A DNA stretch of 64,000 nucleotides. Origin: Conchocele bisecta. Its lineage: Eukaryota > Mollusca > Bivalvia > Lucinida > Thyasiridae. The first letter of the stretch is position 1, and the number at the start of each line of letters is the position of its first letter. The position numbers and the translations under genes were made by a program. The notes under the pieces were generated by a model, which did no database searches, was not told where the DNA came from, and saw only the letters and a list, made by a program, of their open reading frames with translations. Location of the stretch: the NCBI GenBank assembly GCA_029237695.1, contig CM055277.1, positions 39,590,242 through 39,654,241 on the forward strand, written 5' to 3'. Below, in pieces: positions 1 through 8,747 of the stretch.

Positions 1-1581
1 TTTTATAAACACAGAGGTGTGGATATTTTCAAAGATGCGGTAAAATCACAATACCTGGAGTAGCTATACAATATTTATTGAGAGGAACCATTAAAGAACA
101 AAAATCTCAAAGACGATTATACCGGAGGATGCTCTATATGCACCAAAAGAAGAAACATACGAAATGATGAAGGACGCTCTAGTTGGTGGTCCATCAATAG
201 TATTTAACACGCTATGCAGAAGCCGGTGTTTCCAATATTAGATCAAATGAAAGTAACAAACCTTGCAAGGCTGTTTTGGGGTACGATGCAAACGCGTTAT
301 ATTTATCTACGTTAAATAAAGAGATGCCGTGTGGGAGAGAAACTATACACCATATAGATACCCCACATAACATAACCCTATTTATTAAAAAGTTTTGTAA
401 AAGAGTTTTATCTGGAGACTGGTTTGGGTTTGCGGAGGTGGATATAGAAGTTCCACACAACTTAAAACATAAGTTTTCTGAAATGTCCCCAATATTTATA
501 AACAGAGAAGTAGAGGTGATGAAGTTCCCACACACATGTTAAAATATTTGGAAGATACTGGAAGAACTAGAGGAAATGGAAGAAAATAAAATTGGTGGGA
601 TCTATGACCGCCACTAAAGTATTGCTGTACGCGCCACTGTTGAAATGGTATTTAAAACACGGCCTAGAAATAACGGGAGTTCATCGTGTTATAGATTATA
701 TTAGTGGTAAACCCTTCGAATGGTTCGCAAAAGAAGTTACAGCCGCAAGACGAACAGGCGATGTAGAACCAAATAAGAAACCAGTAGCGGATATAATGAA
801 ATTATTAGGCAATTCGTGTGTGGAAAAAATGATAGAGGCAACGGAGAGACATTTAAATACGACATATACACAAGACGAAAACTGTGTTGACAAAGCGTTA
901 AGATCTGCATTCTTTGATGATTTGGAAGAGATAGGATATGCGTACGAAATATCTTCAAGAAAACCCAGGTGTGCGCTAAAGAGACCATTCCATTGTGGAA
1001 TAGCGGTTTATCAACTAGCTAAATTGAGAATGTTGGAATTTTACTAGAATTTCTAGATAAATACATAAAAAGAGAAGACTTTGAATTAATACAGATGATA
1101 CAGATAGTAGTATATAGGAGTTAGTGGAAAAACGATAGGGAGGATTGATTTAGACCTAACTTACTAGACGAGTTTGAAAAAGAAAAAAATAAATGGTTGG
1201 CTTGGGATAAATGGAGCGAAAGAGAACCCGGACTTTTCAAAATGGAATTTAGCGGGGATAGGGCGATAGCGTTATCTAGTAAGTGTTATTTCGTAGAAAA
1301 AATTAATTTCACTAAAGATAATTTGGAACAAATTAAAATTAATAAAAACTCTGCGAAAGGAATGTCCAAGAGAACTAACAATTTAAATTGGGATAGATAT
1401 AAACGAGTACTAAGTGAAACTACAGAAGATGGAAAACACATTATAGATGTAGCGCAAAATAGAGGATTTAAAATGAAAAGACGGTGTTATGAAAACGTAC
1501 TGTCAAAAAAAATTAGGACTCTCGGCGTACTACGATAAAAGACGCGTGTTACCAGACGGAATACATACCGAACATCTCTAA
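1..1581 (+). pseudogene. polB: Protein-primed DNA polymerase B, C-terminal half, frameshifted
   Basis: This is the catalytic half of the replicase that copies the transposon by protein priming. Seen in pieces: a frame open from base 1 (starts FYKHRG), then 276-542, 592-1047 and 1197-1538, with a short last piece ending at the TAA at 1579-1581. Motif A reads GYDANALYLS with its metal-binding Asp at 285-287. Motif B is at 799-828, but where family B enzymes have a Tyr-Gly pair it reads Val-Glu (NSCVEK), consistent with two compensating one-base slips beside an A-run. Motif C (DTDSS) is at 1097-1111 in a different frame and is followed quickly by a stop. At least five frame breaks occur, so the copy cannot make an active enzyme as written. 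The N-terminal exonuclease half lies outside the window. Confidence 0.9.
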
Positions 1582-2596
1582 AGAATCTTACGATCCGGGG
1601 GTAGCTGGGTGTCAGAAGGCACCATAAGAAGTTCTTCGCGAACAAAACCGCGAGATGGACCATCAGTCAAATAATAGAGCACGGGCTCATCAGGTTTGGT
1701 AATAGAGCGATCCAGATGATATACATTCATTGACCACACGGGATCAGTCGCGCGGCGGCTGCCACCTTCGAGCTCTCCCGGTTGATAGAGTACGGACGTC
1801 AATATCTGATGGAAGTCGCTGCTCCTCTAAACCAACTGGTCGCCCGCGCGAGACGGCAGAGGGCTTGCTCGTCACCCTTTTAAACTTGATAGCATCTACA
1901 GGCTTCTTACCTATCAATCTGGTCACCTCTCCGTTCATGTGGAGACCACGGCGGGGCAGTCTGGCCACCCACTCGGTCGATCGCGAATGAGGGTCTACAA
2001 GTTCTTTAGCGTATTGGTGTCCGAACAGTCTCTCAGCCAGGGTTCGATTGAGCGTTCCACGATCCCCTGGTCCCGGTGGATGTTGACGCGGTGGCCGCGT
2101 CTGATAGAAACTTTATGCTTAGACAATAGATGAGAGACCGCGCCCATGAACTCGCGGCCGGGATCGACCTGGAGAAGTTCGGCCATTTGAGAGGACTCCT
2201 ATTATATTCGGGAAAGAGCCTCGGCCACTTCCTTAGACTCTTTAGTGGCCAACGGCTCAGCCCCCTTGTAACGACTCGCTACGTCAACGATTGTCAGTGG
2301 CGTACTTGTACGTTTTGCGACCGACGCGATCGTGAGGGAGAAACAGGAGATCCGCTTGGTGAACTTGGTTCGGGCACCGGCACGTCGAATTTCGGGCGCG
2401 GAATATTGTGAGGCGCGGGTAAATAGATCTGCCAGATGGCCTGCTTCTTGAGCCATTCCTTGACAGAGTTTTCTGAAACCTTGGTCGCCGCCGCGAGGTT
2501 CTTGATGGCCGCGAGTCCCTTCCAGTAGCCGCGTGGACTATAGTATGTATTCGACAGCTTGCGCGTTAGTTTGGTATCAAGTTTGCGCGTGTTCAT
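1578..2596 (-). pseudogene. int: Polinton DDE integrase, frameshifted
   Basis: This retrovirus-like integrase would insert the element's DNA into chromosomes. It starts at the ATG at 2594-2596 (MNTRKLDTK). An N-terminal helical segment is followed by the catalytic core in three frames. The candidate catalytic residues are Asp in VDVAS (2283-2285), Asp in VDPGREF (2163-2165) and Glu in GIVERS (2055-2057). The last two are separated by exactly 35 codons, the D,D(35)E spacing of the family. The stretch between the two Asp residues is short and carries a frame break. The C-terminus (1578-1802, with VYHLDRSIT and RGFVREELL) resembles the chromodomain-like tail of Polinton integrases. The stop at 1578-1580 overlaps the polymerase stop, so the two genes converge tail-to-tail. 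Several frameshifts make it a pseudogene here. Confidence 0.9.
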
Positions 2597-2926
2597 CGTA
2601 GGCGAAGTATTCTAATATATCGGACAATCTCCAACATGCCCTCGCCAGTTCGTCCGTTAATAATAAACCTTTGTTGGAAGTACAATTGCGATTGTCGCTG
2701 CAGCCCCAATCGCGTTTGGGTTGGAACAGGAGAGGGGAATCTAATTCATCCAATCTCCCAGGATTGGTGGAGGAATCTAACATCCGCTTTGCGAAAAGGG
2801 TGGCCGCTTTTTCGTCCTCGAGACAATCTCGGGCCAGACGAATCATACTCTTTGCACCAGGTAAACGATGTTTTTGGCAGTGTAGCCTACATCAATCATA
2901 GCGTTATAAAGTTCGTCAACTAACAT
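2577..2926 (-). pseudogene. Small Polinton-associated protein, unknown function, one frameshift
   Basis: An ATG at 2924-2926 opens a frame (MLVDELYNAM) that breaks near 2846 and continues in another frame to a stop at 2577-2579, about 115 codons in all. The product is charged, with no membrane segment and no motif I recognise. It ends in DILEYFAYDEHAQT. Its last 20 bases contain the integrase start codon, so the two reading frames overlap, suggesting co-expression from one minus-strand transcript. The compact context says it is a genuine element gene rather than a chance frame, but I give no function. Confidence 0.6.
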
Positions 2927-2976
2927 CGTTCTATATATATATTTTTATAAAAAAAAAATTGTTTTAATTAATTAAT

Positions 2977-3409
2977 TTAAAATCTCGATTGAATATAATA
3001 GCCGGCGAGACCCACCACACCCATTCCCACGATGATGAACGCGATCTCGCGGTCCTTTTGGGGCTCTGACGGTACATAGAAATCTGAAAGTTGGGGCTCG
3101 GGATCCATTGGATCGAGAATTTTGTGCGGATATGCCAGCGCGTACTCACGGTTGGCTTCTTCAACGTTCTGAAAAGTTTGCGCGGCGTGATTTTCGCGGC
3201 GAAGCTCTTCATTGACCCAGTCCAGATGGGCGGTTCGTTTTTTCGACCATGCTTCCTTTGCGCTATTGAGTTGTTCTACAGCTAAATCATGACGCTTACG
3301 CTCCTCATCCACGTTCGAGCTTTTCATTTTAGAGAATATAAAGTTGCTACCGCTGAACGCCAATGCGTTTTACAAGCGCACCACCTACTATTACTGCGAT
3401 TGAAGCCAT
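2977..3409 (-). pseudogene. Coiled-coil protein with C-terminal membrane anchor, one frameshift
   Basis: The likely start is the ATG at 3407-3409 (MASIAVIVGG), directly after the stop of the upstream gene with no spacer. The frame breaks near 3350 and continues to 2977. The middle is a charged helix rich in Glu, Lys and Arg (HDLAVEQL, NEELRR) that could form a coiled coil. It is followed by a proline-rich stretch (PQLSDFYVPSEPQ) and a C-terminal hydrophobic segment, FIIVGMGVVGLAGYY, then a short basic end. The N-terminus is also hydrophobic. I regard it as a conserved Polinton accessory protein that could sit in a membrane during particle assembly. That role is inferred from topology and position only. 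Confidence 0.65.
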
Positions 3410-3643
3410 TTATTTCCATATATTAACTGGTAGAATTCCAGCTTTAACTAGATAATCTCGGGTCCAAACTGCGGCCGCTACATCTAAGGTCGCGAGCCCT
3501 ACGTCTCTCACAGTAAAGTCCAATTTGGGAGCGGTTCCTCCTAGGGTCATCTTTGATAGTCGAGCATACCCGATACTGAAACCCGATATCACCACGGCGT
3601 GATAAAGCGCATTCACTAACATTTTACCATCTTGTTCAGCCAT
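3410..3643 (-). CDS. Small hydrophobic Polinton-associated protein
   Basis: This intact 77-codon frame starts MAEQDGKMLVN and stops at 3410-3412, where its TAA touches the ATG of the next gene. It has two moderately hydrophobic stretches, ALYHAVVISGFSIGYA and VGLATLDVAAAVWT, so it may be a small membrane or capsid-associated protein. It lies in the minus-strand block between the integrase and the packaging ATPase and is probably co-transcribed with its neighbours. No motif gives a function. It is one of the few genes of the element without a frame break. Confidence 0.6.
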   Translation of the reverse strand: MAEQDGKMLVNALYHAVVISGFSIGYARLSKMTLGGTAPKLDFTVRDVGLATLDVAAAVWTRDYLVKAGILPVNIWK

Positions 3644-3676
3644 TGTTATAATTATTGCATATAAAATGGGTCGCGA

Positions 3677-4188
3677 TCAATGTTTAAATGGGGCGCATCC
3701 AAATTCAACATTGTTGATGATTGGTGTTTCGTAACTTTCTTCTGAACACTGGCTGGTTGTTTTTTTGGGGTATTTCCAAACGCACAGGGCACCAACAACT
3801 GCCAGACCACCACCAACAACCAAACTCCAATTCACGAATTTGGGTTCAGCCCAACTCCAACCCCCAATTCGTGAATTGGGTGACAAATTCTTTGAATTTG
3901 AGTGTGCTTCCAATTCGTGAATGAATGTGTTGTTGTACTCAACTCTGTATTCAGATGTTTTGCTGTCTCCGTCCCCGATCTCGATTGGAGTTTAGCCTCT
4001 CGAAGCTCGGCGAGTATTTTATCTTGTTTAACTTTTCGGGTGGCAGCCGCCGCCGCCCAGCTGCTGTCTCTTTTGGGATTTTTTATATGCGGTATGTCAT
4101 CCAGTGGCGGAGTAACACTCTGGTTCGATTGTGTTGGAGCAATCTGGTTCAACTCCGTCACTCTCGTGGGTGTGTCTTGTGTCATCAT
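3677..4188 (-). pseudogene. Small tail-anchored protein, frameshifted
   Basis: The ATG at 4186-4188 (MMTQDTPTR) is preceded at once by an AT motif of the TAATTTTGAAAA type. The N-terminal half is hydrophilic with an alanine run (SSWAAAAATRK). Near 3905 the frame changes into one carrying a membrane segment, NWSLVVGGGLAVVGALCVW, and a tail ending near 3677. Around 3835-3915 there are repeated CAATTCGTGAATTGG-type blocks, a likely source of slippage. The tail sequence ETPIINNVE is shared with the small gene at 8481-8691, which points to recombination between two paralogous or cassette-like genes. Function unknown; topology suggests a single-pass membrane protein. Confidence 0.55.
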
Positions 4189-4732
4189 TTTCAAAATTAA
4201 TATTAGAGCTTATAGTTCGTGGGCATATATGTCCAAATTGACAGTGTTTACCCGTGGTCAACGCGGTTGTTAGTGGAGCTAAGTACATTCCAAACTTGTG
4301 ATAAATTGAGCAGCATGCCGTTCTAAGAGTGTGTCCTATAAAAGGGTCAGTCTCTAGATCATCAATCAACCCCGCAGTGTTTGGTATAGGGAGAAGTCTA
4401 CTAACGGCGGTAGCGTACAAATGAATAGCCGCCGATCCAAGAGTTTTTGTCATCTCTGCTCCCAATTTGGATTCGTATCGCGCATACATTTTATCGATCT
4501 CCGCATCTGACATCTTATCCACCTGAAAAACTGAGAGACGCCTACCGAGATAATGCTCCGATTGTCCCCCAGCAACCAGCGCAGCTAGCCGCTCTCGTCG
4601 CGCCGCATTTTCATTTTCATTCGGAGTCGTTGCACTCAACCCAGATCCCGATTGCTCTGTCGGATCATTATTGTTGGCAGTCGGAGTTGAGGTTTCTTCT
4701 ATTAGCTGATCGAGAAGTTCGTCGCAGTTCAT
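4097..4732 (-). CDS. Polinton-associated protein of unknown function
   Basis: The frame is open further upstream, but I choose the ATG at 4730-4732 (MNCDELLDQL), because the AT start motif lies five bases before it. The product has an acidic, Thr/Asn-rich N-terminus, then a conserved-looking helical core (DKMSDAEIDKMYARYE, KTLGSAAIHLYA), a segment with DDLETDPFIGH, and a Cys/His-containing part (TACCSIYHKF, HCQFGHICP) that could bind metal. The last 30 or so residues run out of frame into the start of the next gene (4188), so the ancestral stop may have been nearer 4190. No recognised family. Its position beside the ATPase hints at an assembly role. Confidence 0.6.
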   Translation of the reverse strand: MNCDELLDQLIEETSTPTANNNDPTEQSGSGLSATTPNENENAARRERLAALVAGGQSEHYLGRRLSVFQVDKMSDAEIDKMYARYESKLGAEMTKTLGSAAIHLYATAVSRLLPIPNTAGLIDDLETDPFIGHTLRTACCSIYHKFGMYLAPLTTALTTGKHCQFGHICPRTISSNINFENDDTRHTHESDGVEPDCSNTIEPECYSATG

Positions 4733-4737
4733 TTTTC

Positions 4738-4755
4738 TTAATTTTTTCAAAATTA
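4738..4755 (-). promoter_or_regulatory. Gene-start AT palindrome
   Basis: Plus strand reads TTAATTTTTTCAAAATTA; on the minus strand it ends five bases before the ATG at 4732. It is one of at least nine copies found at gene borders in this element. Confidence 0.55.
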
Positions 4756-4803
4756 GTAATTTAACTATTCTAACAAGTCTCATCACTTTAACATAAAATT
4801 TAT

Positions 4804-4821
4804 TTAATTTTTTCAAAATTA
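4804..4821 (-). promoter_or_regulatory. Gene-start AT palindrome, second copy
   Basis: Same 18-base motif, 72 bases upstream of the start at 4732; possibly a tandem duplicate of the functional copy. Confidence 0.45.
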
Positions 4822-4894
4822 TTAAAATAATAAATGCGCACCACCCGATTACTTATGATCACCATTATGCTCGCAACAAAGCTCGCAGCGGAGC

Positions 4895-5050
4895 ACCAAA
4901 TTGTTAACATTGTTAACCATTGTTCAGCATTTGTTCAGCATTATTCAGCATTGTTAAGCAATTGCTAAGCATTGTTCAGCATTATTCAGCATTTGTTCAG
5001 CAATTGCTAAGCATTGTTCAGCAATTGCTAAGCATTGCAATAGCTTATTA
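4895..5050. repeat. Iteron-like cluster of TTGTTCAGCA / AATTGCTAAGCA units
   Basis: In the spacer between the ATPase stop and the next minus-strand gene, about 150 bases are built from repeated units of 10-12 bases, TTGTTCAGCA, TTATTCAGCA and CAATTGCTAAGCA. The AATT-centred units contain the palindrome GCAATTGC. It is the longest non-coding spacer inside the coding block. It could be a regulatory or replication site; only the repetition is observed. Confidence 0.7.
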
Positions 5051-5064
5051 CTTTGCAATTTTCC

Positions 5065-5081
5065 TAATTTTTTCAAAATTA
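5065..5081 (-). promoter_or_regulatory. Gene-border AT palindrome
   Basis: TAATTTTTTCAAAATTA on the plus strand, just downstream of the ATPase stop and followed by the shared 3' cassette that touches the stop codon. Confidence 0.5.
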
Positions 5082-5106
5082 TTAATTATTAAATAAATCG
5101 TTAGAT

Positions 5107-5729
5107 TTAGTTGATAACTTTATAAGCAGTTGGTTGATCAGTCTTTAGCAGAAGCTTGGCGTGCTTAGTTTTCGAAAGTATCTGTCGAACCTCCAGGCGC
5201 TCCTCGCGCGTTGGGATAACGTCATTCTCTCGAAGACAGTCATCGAATGAGTCTCGGTCCTTGCAGTGAAAGAGGGCGACCCATTTCGTTTGCTCGCGCA
5301 GATCCTTGAGGACGGCGTTGTATTTTTGAGTGGATATCCATACGCTTTGCCTCGCATGGCGGCCAGAAAATGCGAGCTCGGAGAGCATGTCCTTCTTTTT
5401 GGTCATCGCCGCCTTGGCTGAGCAATCGTCAATCACGTATAGGGTGGGCTCGCCCTGAAATATTTGGTATAAACCACGCAACCAATCGTGAAGCCTATCA
5501 CCGGGGTCAATAACGTATACCTCAGGGTCGGTCCATATCCACGGGCACCGCTGATAAGTATCGTTGTGTCGCACAGTGGGACATAGGATCACAATGTGAC
5601 GAAGGCATCGCGGTAGGATCCCTCGAGTAAGTTGAGGATGAAAACCGTTTTTCCACATCCTGTCTGCCCACATATTATGGCGGAGTGAGCATCTCCAATC
5701 GTGAATTGGTATTGATTGCTAGATTTCTT
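5107..5729 (-). pseudogene. FtsK/HerA-type genome-packaging ATPase, one frameshift
   Basis: This is the Polinton packaging motor (related to poxvirus A32 and PRD1-group ATPases) that would pump DNA into capsids. The Walker A motif GQTGCGKT is at 5646-5669. A one-base break near 5600 follows, and the rest (5107-5600) is open in another frame. Walker B is TLYVIDDCSA with its two Asp codons at 5425-5430. A segment with SRQSVWISTQ-like chemistry (GRHARQSVWISTQ) matches the sensor region of the family. The reading frame extends upstream to the AT motif at 5728 without an ATG; an AAG stands where the start would be expected, so the start codon may also be mutated. It lies directly downstream of the capsid gene, the usual partnership of morphogenesis genes. 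Confidence 0.85.
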
Positions 5730-5745
5730 AATTTTTTCAAAATTA
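5728..5745 (-). promoter_or_regulatory. Gene-start AT palindrome before ATPase
   Basis: TTAATTTTTTCAAAATTA on the plus strand, abutting the first codons of the ATPase frame on the minus strand. Confidence 0.5.
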
Positions 5746-5772
5746 TGTATTAATAAATCGTTAGATGATTTC

Positions 5773-5789
5773 TTAATTTTTTCAAATTA
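5773..5789 (-). promoter_or_regulatory. Gene-border AT palindrome, one base shorter
   Basis: TTAATTTTTTCAAATTA in the second copy of the intercistronic cassette, just after the capsid stop. Confidence 0.45.
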
Positions 5790-5810
5790 TGTATTAATAA
5801 ATCGTTAGAT

Positions 5811-7108
5811 TTAGTAGATCGCTGATACGTATCGACCATCTTCGATGTTGAGTTGTGCGTCTGTAATTATATATAAGTACACGTTCAATGGCCCGGCTCC
5901 GTCCGCCTCTTTGGTTATCTGGATCGTCACACCCTCACTAGCGTTCTCAACTTGGCGTCCGCTACCGTGTATTTGGTCATCGTCGCTGGCTCGCATGTCT
6001 AGCCATAACGCGTATTTGGTATTCAGGAACTCCGCGAGGGAGACGGCCGAGAGATGCAGGTCTTTAGCAACTGCTGCAACCTCCGGAGAGCGCTTAGATC
6101 CGGCAGCAAACTGCTTTCTTTACTTCATCCCACTGCTGGGTGCGCGCGAAGACCCGCGCTGTAGAGTTGATTGGGGACTCCTCGATCGTCACCTCTACCA
6201 TTCGTGATTTTGGGTTATAGAATCTGTCGGTTTTTCTAGCACCGAACGCGAACCGAGCATCCTCGAACAACATCAGTATACCTTTCATCGAGCGGGCGGG
6301 TACGTTGACGTTAATATTCCACAATGTGTCGCTTTTGTTTTTCGGCATCTTGCGATGGCGAAGAACTCGGTCGTAAAGTATGGCAACGCGCCCGGCGTAC
6401 TGGGTTCTGATCAATCGCGCTAGTTCGGGCATCGTGACCATGTCGTACTCCAGCGAAACATTATCGATCGTATACGTCGATAACTGGTCGGTGGCTATGA
6501 TAACTCGGCGTAGTCGTTGAACGTTAGTTCGTATTCGAGGCGGTCAGCCAAAGCGCTCTGATAGTAGGGCATGTGACTCTCCAGCAACTCAAAGTCGAGC
6601 GGGATGTAGAAGCGGTTGCCTGTAAGCGCCCGCGACCGCGTTGTCACTCGCGTTGTTATCTGCTTGTTAGCAGCCCCGATTCTAAGTTTGGTTACGTTCT
6701 TATTTTTGCTGGTGTCAATACCTTGATAGACAGCGTTTTCAAGCTCGTGTGAGTCTTCCACAGGTCCTGATAGCAATGGTAGACGTCGCTGTCATCGATC
6801 GACATCACCTCATTACCAGAAATCTTTATCATAGTCTTCTTGACTATGGCGCGACCCAAGTTTCTGAACGACGGTTCGGTCCGCGTCCGTCGATCGTTAG
6901 CGAAATAGTGAAAGCGAGGGGCGAACAGTACCCGGAACAATGACGTCGTTAGCTCCGAGGTTGGGGAAGCGGACTAAGAGCTGCTGGTTCTGGTCGATCG
7001 TCGATGGGTTGTTCGTAATAACGACACTCTGTCTCACGCTTTTGCCCCGAGGGGCTCACGCAGTCTGCGGTATGGATTGAGTTTGCGACCGTATTGACTC
7101 GAAGACAT
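5811..7108 (-). pseudogene. Major capsid protein (double jelly-roll), multiply frameshifted
   Basis: This is the hexon-like shell protein of Polinton particles. The start is the ATG at 7106-7108 (MSSSQYGRKL), two bases after an AT motif. The frame then shifts several times: about 6950-7040 with DQNQQLLVRFPNLG and DVIVPG; 6692-6940 with LGRAIVKKTMIKISGNEVMS; 6495-6776 with FYIPLDFELLESHMPYY; 6094-6441 with NINVNVPARSMKGILMLFED; and 5811-5996 to the end, VSAIY. These blocks occur in family order and cover nearly the full expected length of roughly 430 residues, so the gene is complete but broken by at least four single-base changes. It is transcribed towards the ATPase. Confidence 0.88.
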
Positions 7109-7110
7109 AA

Positions 7111-7128
7111 TTAATTTTTTCAAAATTA
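7111..7128 (-). promoter_or_regulatory. Gene-start AT palindrome of the capsid gene
   Basis: TTAATTTTTTCAAAATTA on the plus strand, two bases from the capsid ATG on the minus strand. It forms one half of an 85-base divergent spacer. Confidence 0.6.
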
Positions 7129-7170
7129 TTGAAACTATTAAACCCGTATGGTTTTGTCTTTAATACATAA

Positions 7171-7188
7171 TTAATTTTAAGAAAATTA
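7171..7188 (+). promoter_or_regulatory. Gene-start AT palindrome of the divergent plus-strand gene
   Basis: TTAATTTTAAGAAAATTA ends five bases before the ATG at 7194. This is the plus-oriented variant of the motif, with AAG instead of GA at the centre. Confidence 0.6.
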
Positions 7189-7193
7189 TAAAT

Positions 7194-8501
7194 ATGGCTG
7201 ATTACATGGACGAATTCGATCGCACTACGGGCGACCGAGAAGATTACCTCGATGGTGATGATGATAACTTCGAGGATTCCCTCACGACACCCACCATAGA
7301 AACTCCAGTTCCAATCCAATCACAATTGGGTGACGCTACCACTAGTCAAAGTCAGGAATTACTTGAGGGAGCTGAAACGACTACTACAACAATTTGGCAG
7401 CAGAAAAAGGTCTGGTCCCCTCTGTCGGTCGCGACTACTCCAAGTTCAAATTTATGAGCGGTAAATTGCGACTAAGAGCAGCACTAACTGTCCAATTAGT
7501 TAACGGGAGGACCGGAAAAACCACTATCACTAAACACCATTGCAGGAAACCGGGCGGTGGCCAACTCATAAGGGACGAACTAGGATTCACGGATTGGAAG
7601 AGGGGTAAAACAATTATACCGGCCCGCGCTGTAGAGGCCCTAAAGTCTACCGACGAAACTATAGCGAAGACGGCCACCGCGATAGAAACGGTCGAGCTCA
7701 GCGAGGTCCCTCAAATAGCCACCGACGTTATTAACACTATGGAGACCACGTTCAGCGTCCAATCGCAATTGGGAAAAATATCTCAACGATGACCCACCGT
7801 TACCTCTTCGAGAACTCCGTGGACTCGATAAGGCTCTACAAACGGTCCGGGGCGAACTGGTCCTTAACCTCTCCAAACTCACGGCGCTGGATGAACATAT
7901 CGCGCTAGAAGAAAGAAAACTGGAGGAAGCCGGTGACGATAGAGAATCTACCGAGCGGATCAACAAACTCCTGCGGTCTTTGCGGGATGAAAGAGAAGCT
8001 CGCTTGGAGGCCGCCTCGGCTAACCGTGAGGCTCTCCGCACACAAATAAGTCGGATCCGCGAATCAATCTCGAGGGTCCTGCACGAGGAGACGACACTCG
8101 GTGAGCGTCTTCGCACTCTGTTCAGAGAGCAGGGCGTCACGATAGCAAGCATCCTCGTTGCTATCGGCATGACTATATCGACCATAGTTCTAACTTTCAC
8201 TGGTGGTGCGGCGCTACCACCCGCTCCAGCACCAGCACCAGCACCAGCACCCTCTCCATCCGGTGGAGCCAAGGAGTGGATAAAAAAACAACTAAAAGCC
8301 CTCGCCAGTCTTCTAGCTAAATTAGCTGGAAAGGCGGCTGCCGCACTACCTGGACTGATCGGAAGTATCGTTTCTTACTTGCTATCTATATTATCAAAAA
8401 CGGCCGGATGGCTAGCCAAAAATACCTGGGCTTTAATCGTGGCAATCGCCGGTCTCCTATTATTCTCTGTCAGAGAGTTCCTACAACCAAAGCGTAAATA
8501 A
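7194..8501 (+). pseudogene. Polinton structural-type protein with coiled coil and hydrophobic C-terminus, frameshifted
   Basis: The start at 7194 (MADYMDEFDR) follows an AT motif. Three frames carry the gene: 7194-7457 (acidic N-terminus), 7394-7792 (GKLRLRAALTVQL and GGGQLIRDELGFTDW, a block I associate with Polinton proteins), and a frame running to 8501. The last part has a long Arg/Glu-rich helix (about 7850-8110), then GVTIASILVAIGMTISTIVL, a hydrophobic helix at 8143-8200, an Ala-Pro linker with a Pro-Ala repeat (8218-8256), and an amphipathic, Ala/Leu-rich C-terminus (LASLLAKLAGKAAAALPGL) ending in LQPKRK. The hydrophobic and amphipathic tail could be membrane-active, for example in entry, but that is inference. 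The stop region overlaps a minus-strand gene by 21 bases. Confidence 0.75.
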
Positions 8502-8691
8502 TCCGATCGCCACGAGGGCGATGACGAGACCCAATTTCTCCTCCTCGTGTGTTGTGCTTCCAATTTCAACATTGTTGATGATTGGTGTTTCTCCAATCGC
8601 GATTGGTCTGTTGATGGAACTCGATGGTGCATCCAATTTACGAATTGGGGGATACTGGGTTCGATTTACGAATTGGGGGAGGTGTATCCAT
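8481..8691 (-). pseudogene. Small tail-anchored protein overlapping its neighbour, one frameshift
   Basis: An ATG at 8689-8691 opens MDTPPPIRKSN. After a frame change in a duplicated CCAATTCGTAAATTGG-type block (about 8630-8665) the frame continues through SSINRPIAIGETPIINNVE, a short acidic stretch (THEEEKLG) and a terminal membrane segment, LVIALVAIGLFTLWL, to a stop at 8481-8483. It overlaps the end of the plus-strand gene by 21 bases. The ETPIINNVE block is encoded by 27 bases identical to 3705-3731 in another small membrane gene. The coordinates are mine; the frame is short and broken, so confidence is moderate. Confidence 0.5.
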
Positions 8692-8747
8692 TTTGTGTTT
8701 TATGAAATCGGTTCCACTGTTGGGGGTGCGCTTGATGATATCCGTGT

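Larger units (their letters stand above)
5727..5816 (-). repeat. Tandem copy of an intercistronic cassette (3' motif plus AT start motif)
   Basis: Two copies of a 44-45 base unit lie between the capsid stop and the ATPase. Each contains the AT palindrome and a block reading TAATAAATCGTTAGAT on the plus strand. The same block, AAATAAATCGTTAGATTTAG, is found at 5092-5111 at the ATPase stop. In both genes the TAA stop is embedded in CTAAATCTAACGATTTATT on the coding strand. The cassette therefore joins one gene's stop to the next gene's start. Confidence 0.7.

Noticed and set aside
2130..2923. Plus-strand frames over the integrase region
   Set aside because: Shadows of the minus-strand genes, which carry the recognisable motifs.
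7640..8272. 210-codon minus frame
   Set aside because: Antisense shadow of the plus-strand coiled-coil gene; Ser/Arg-rich low-complexity product.
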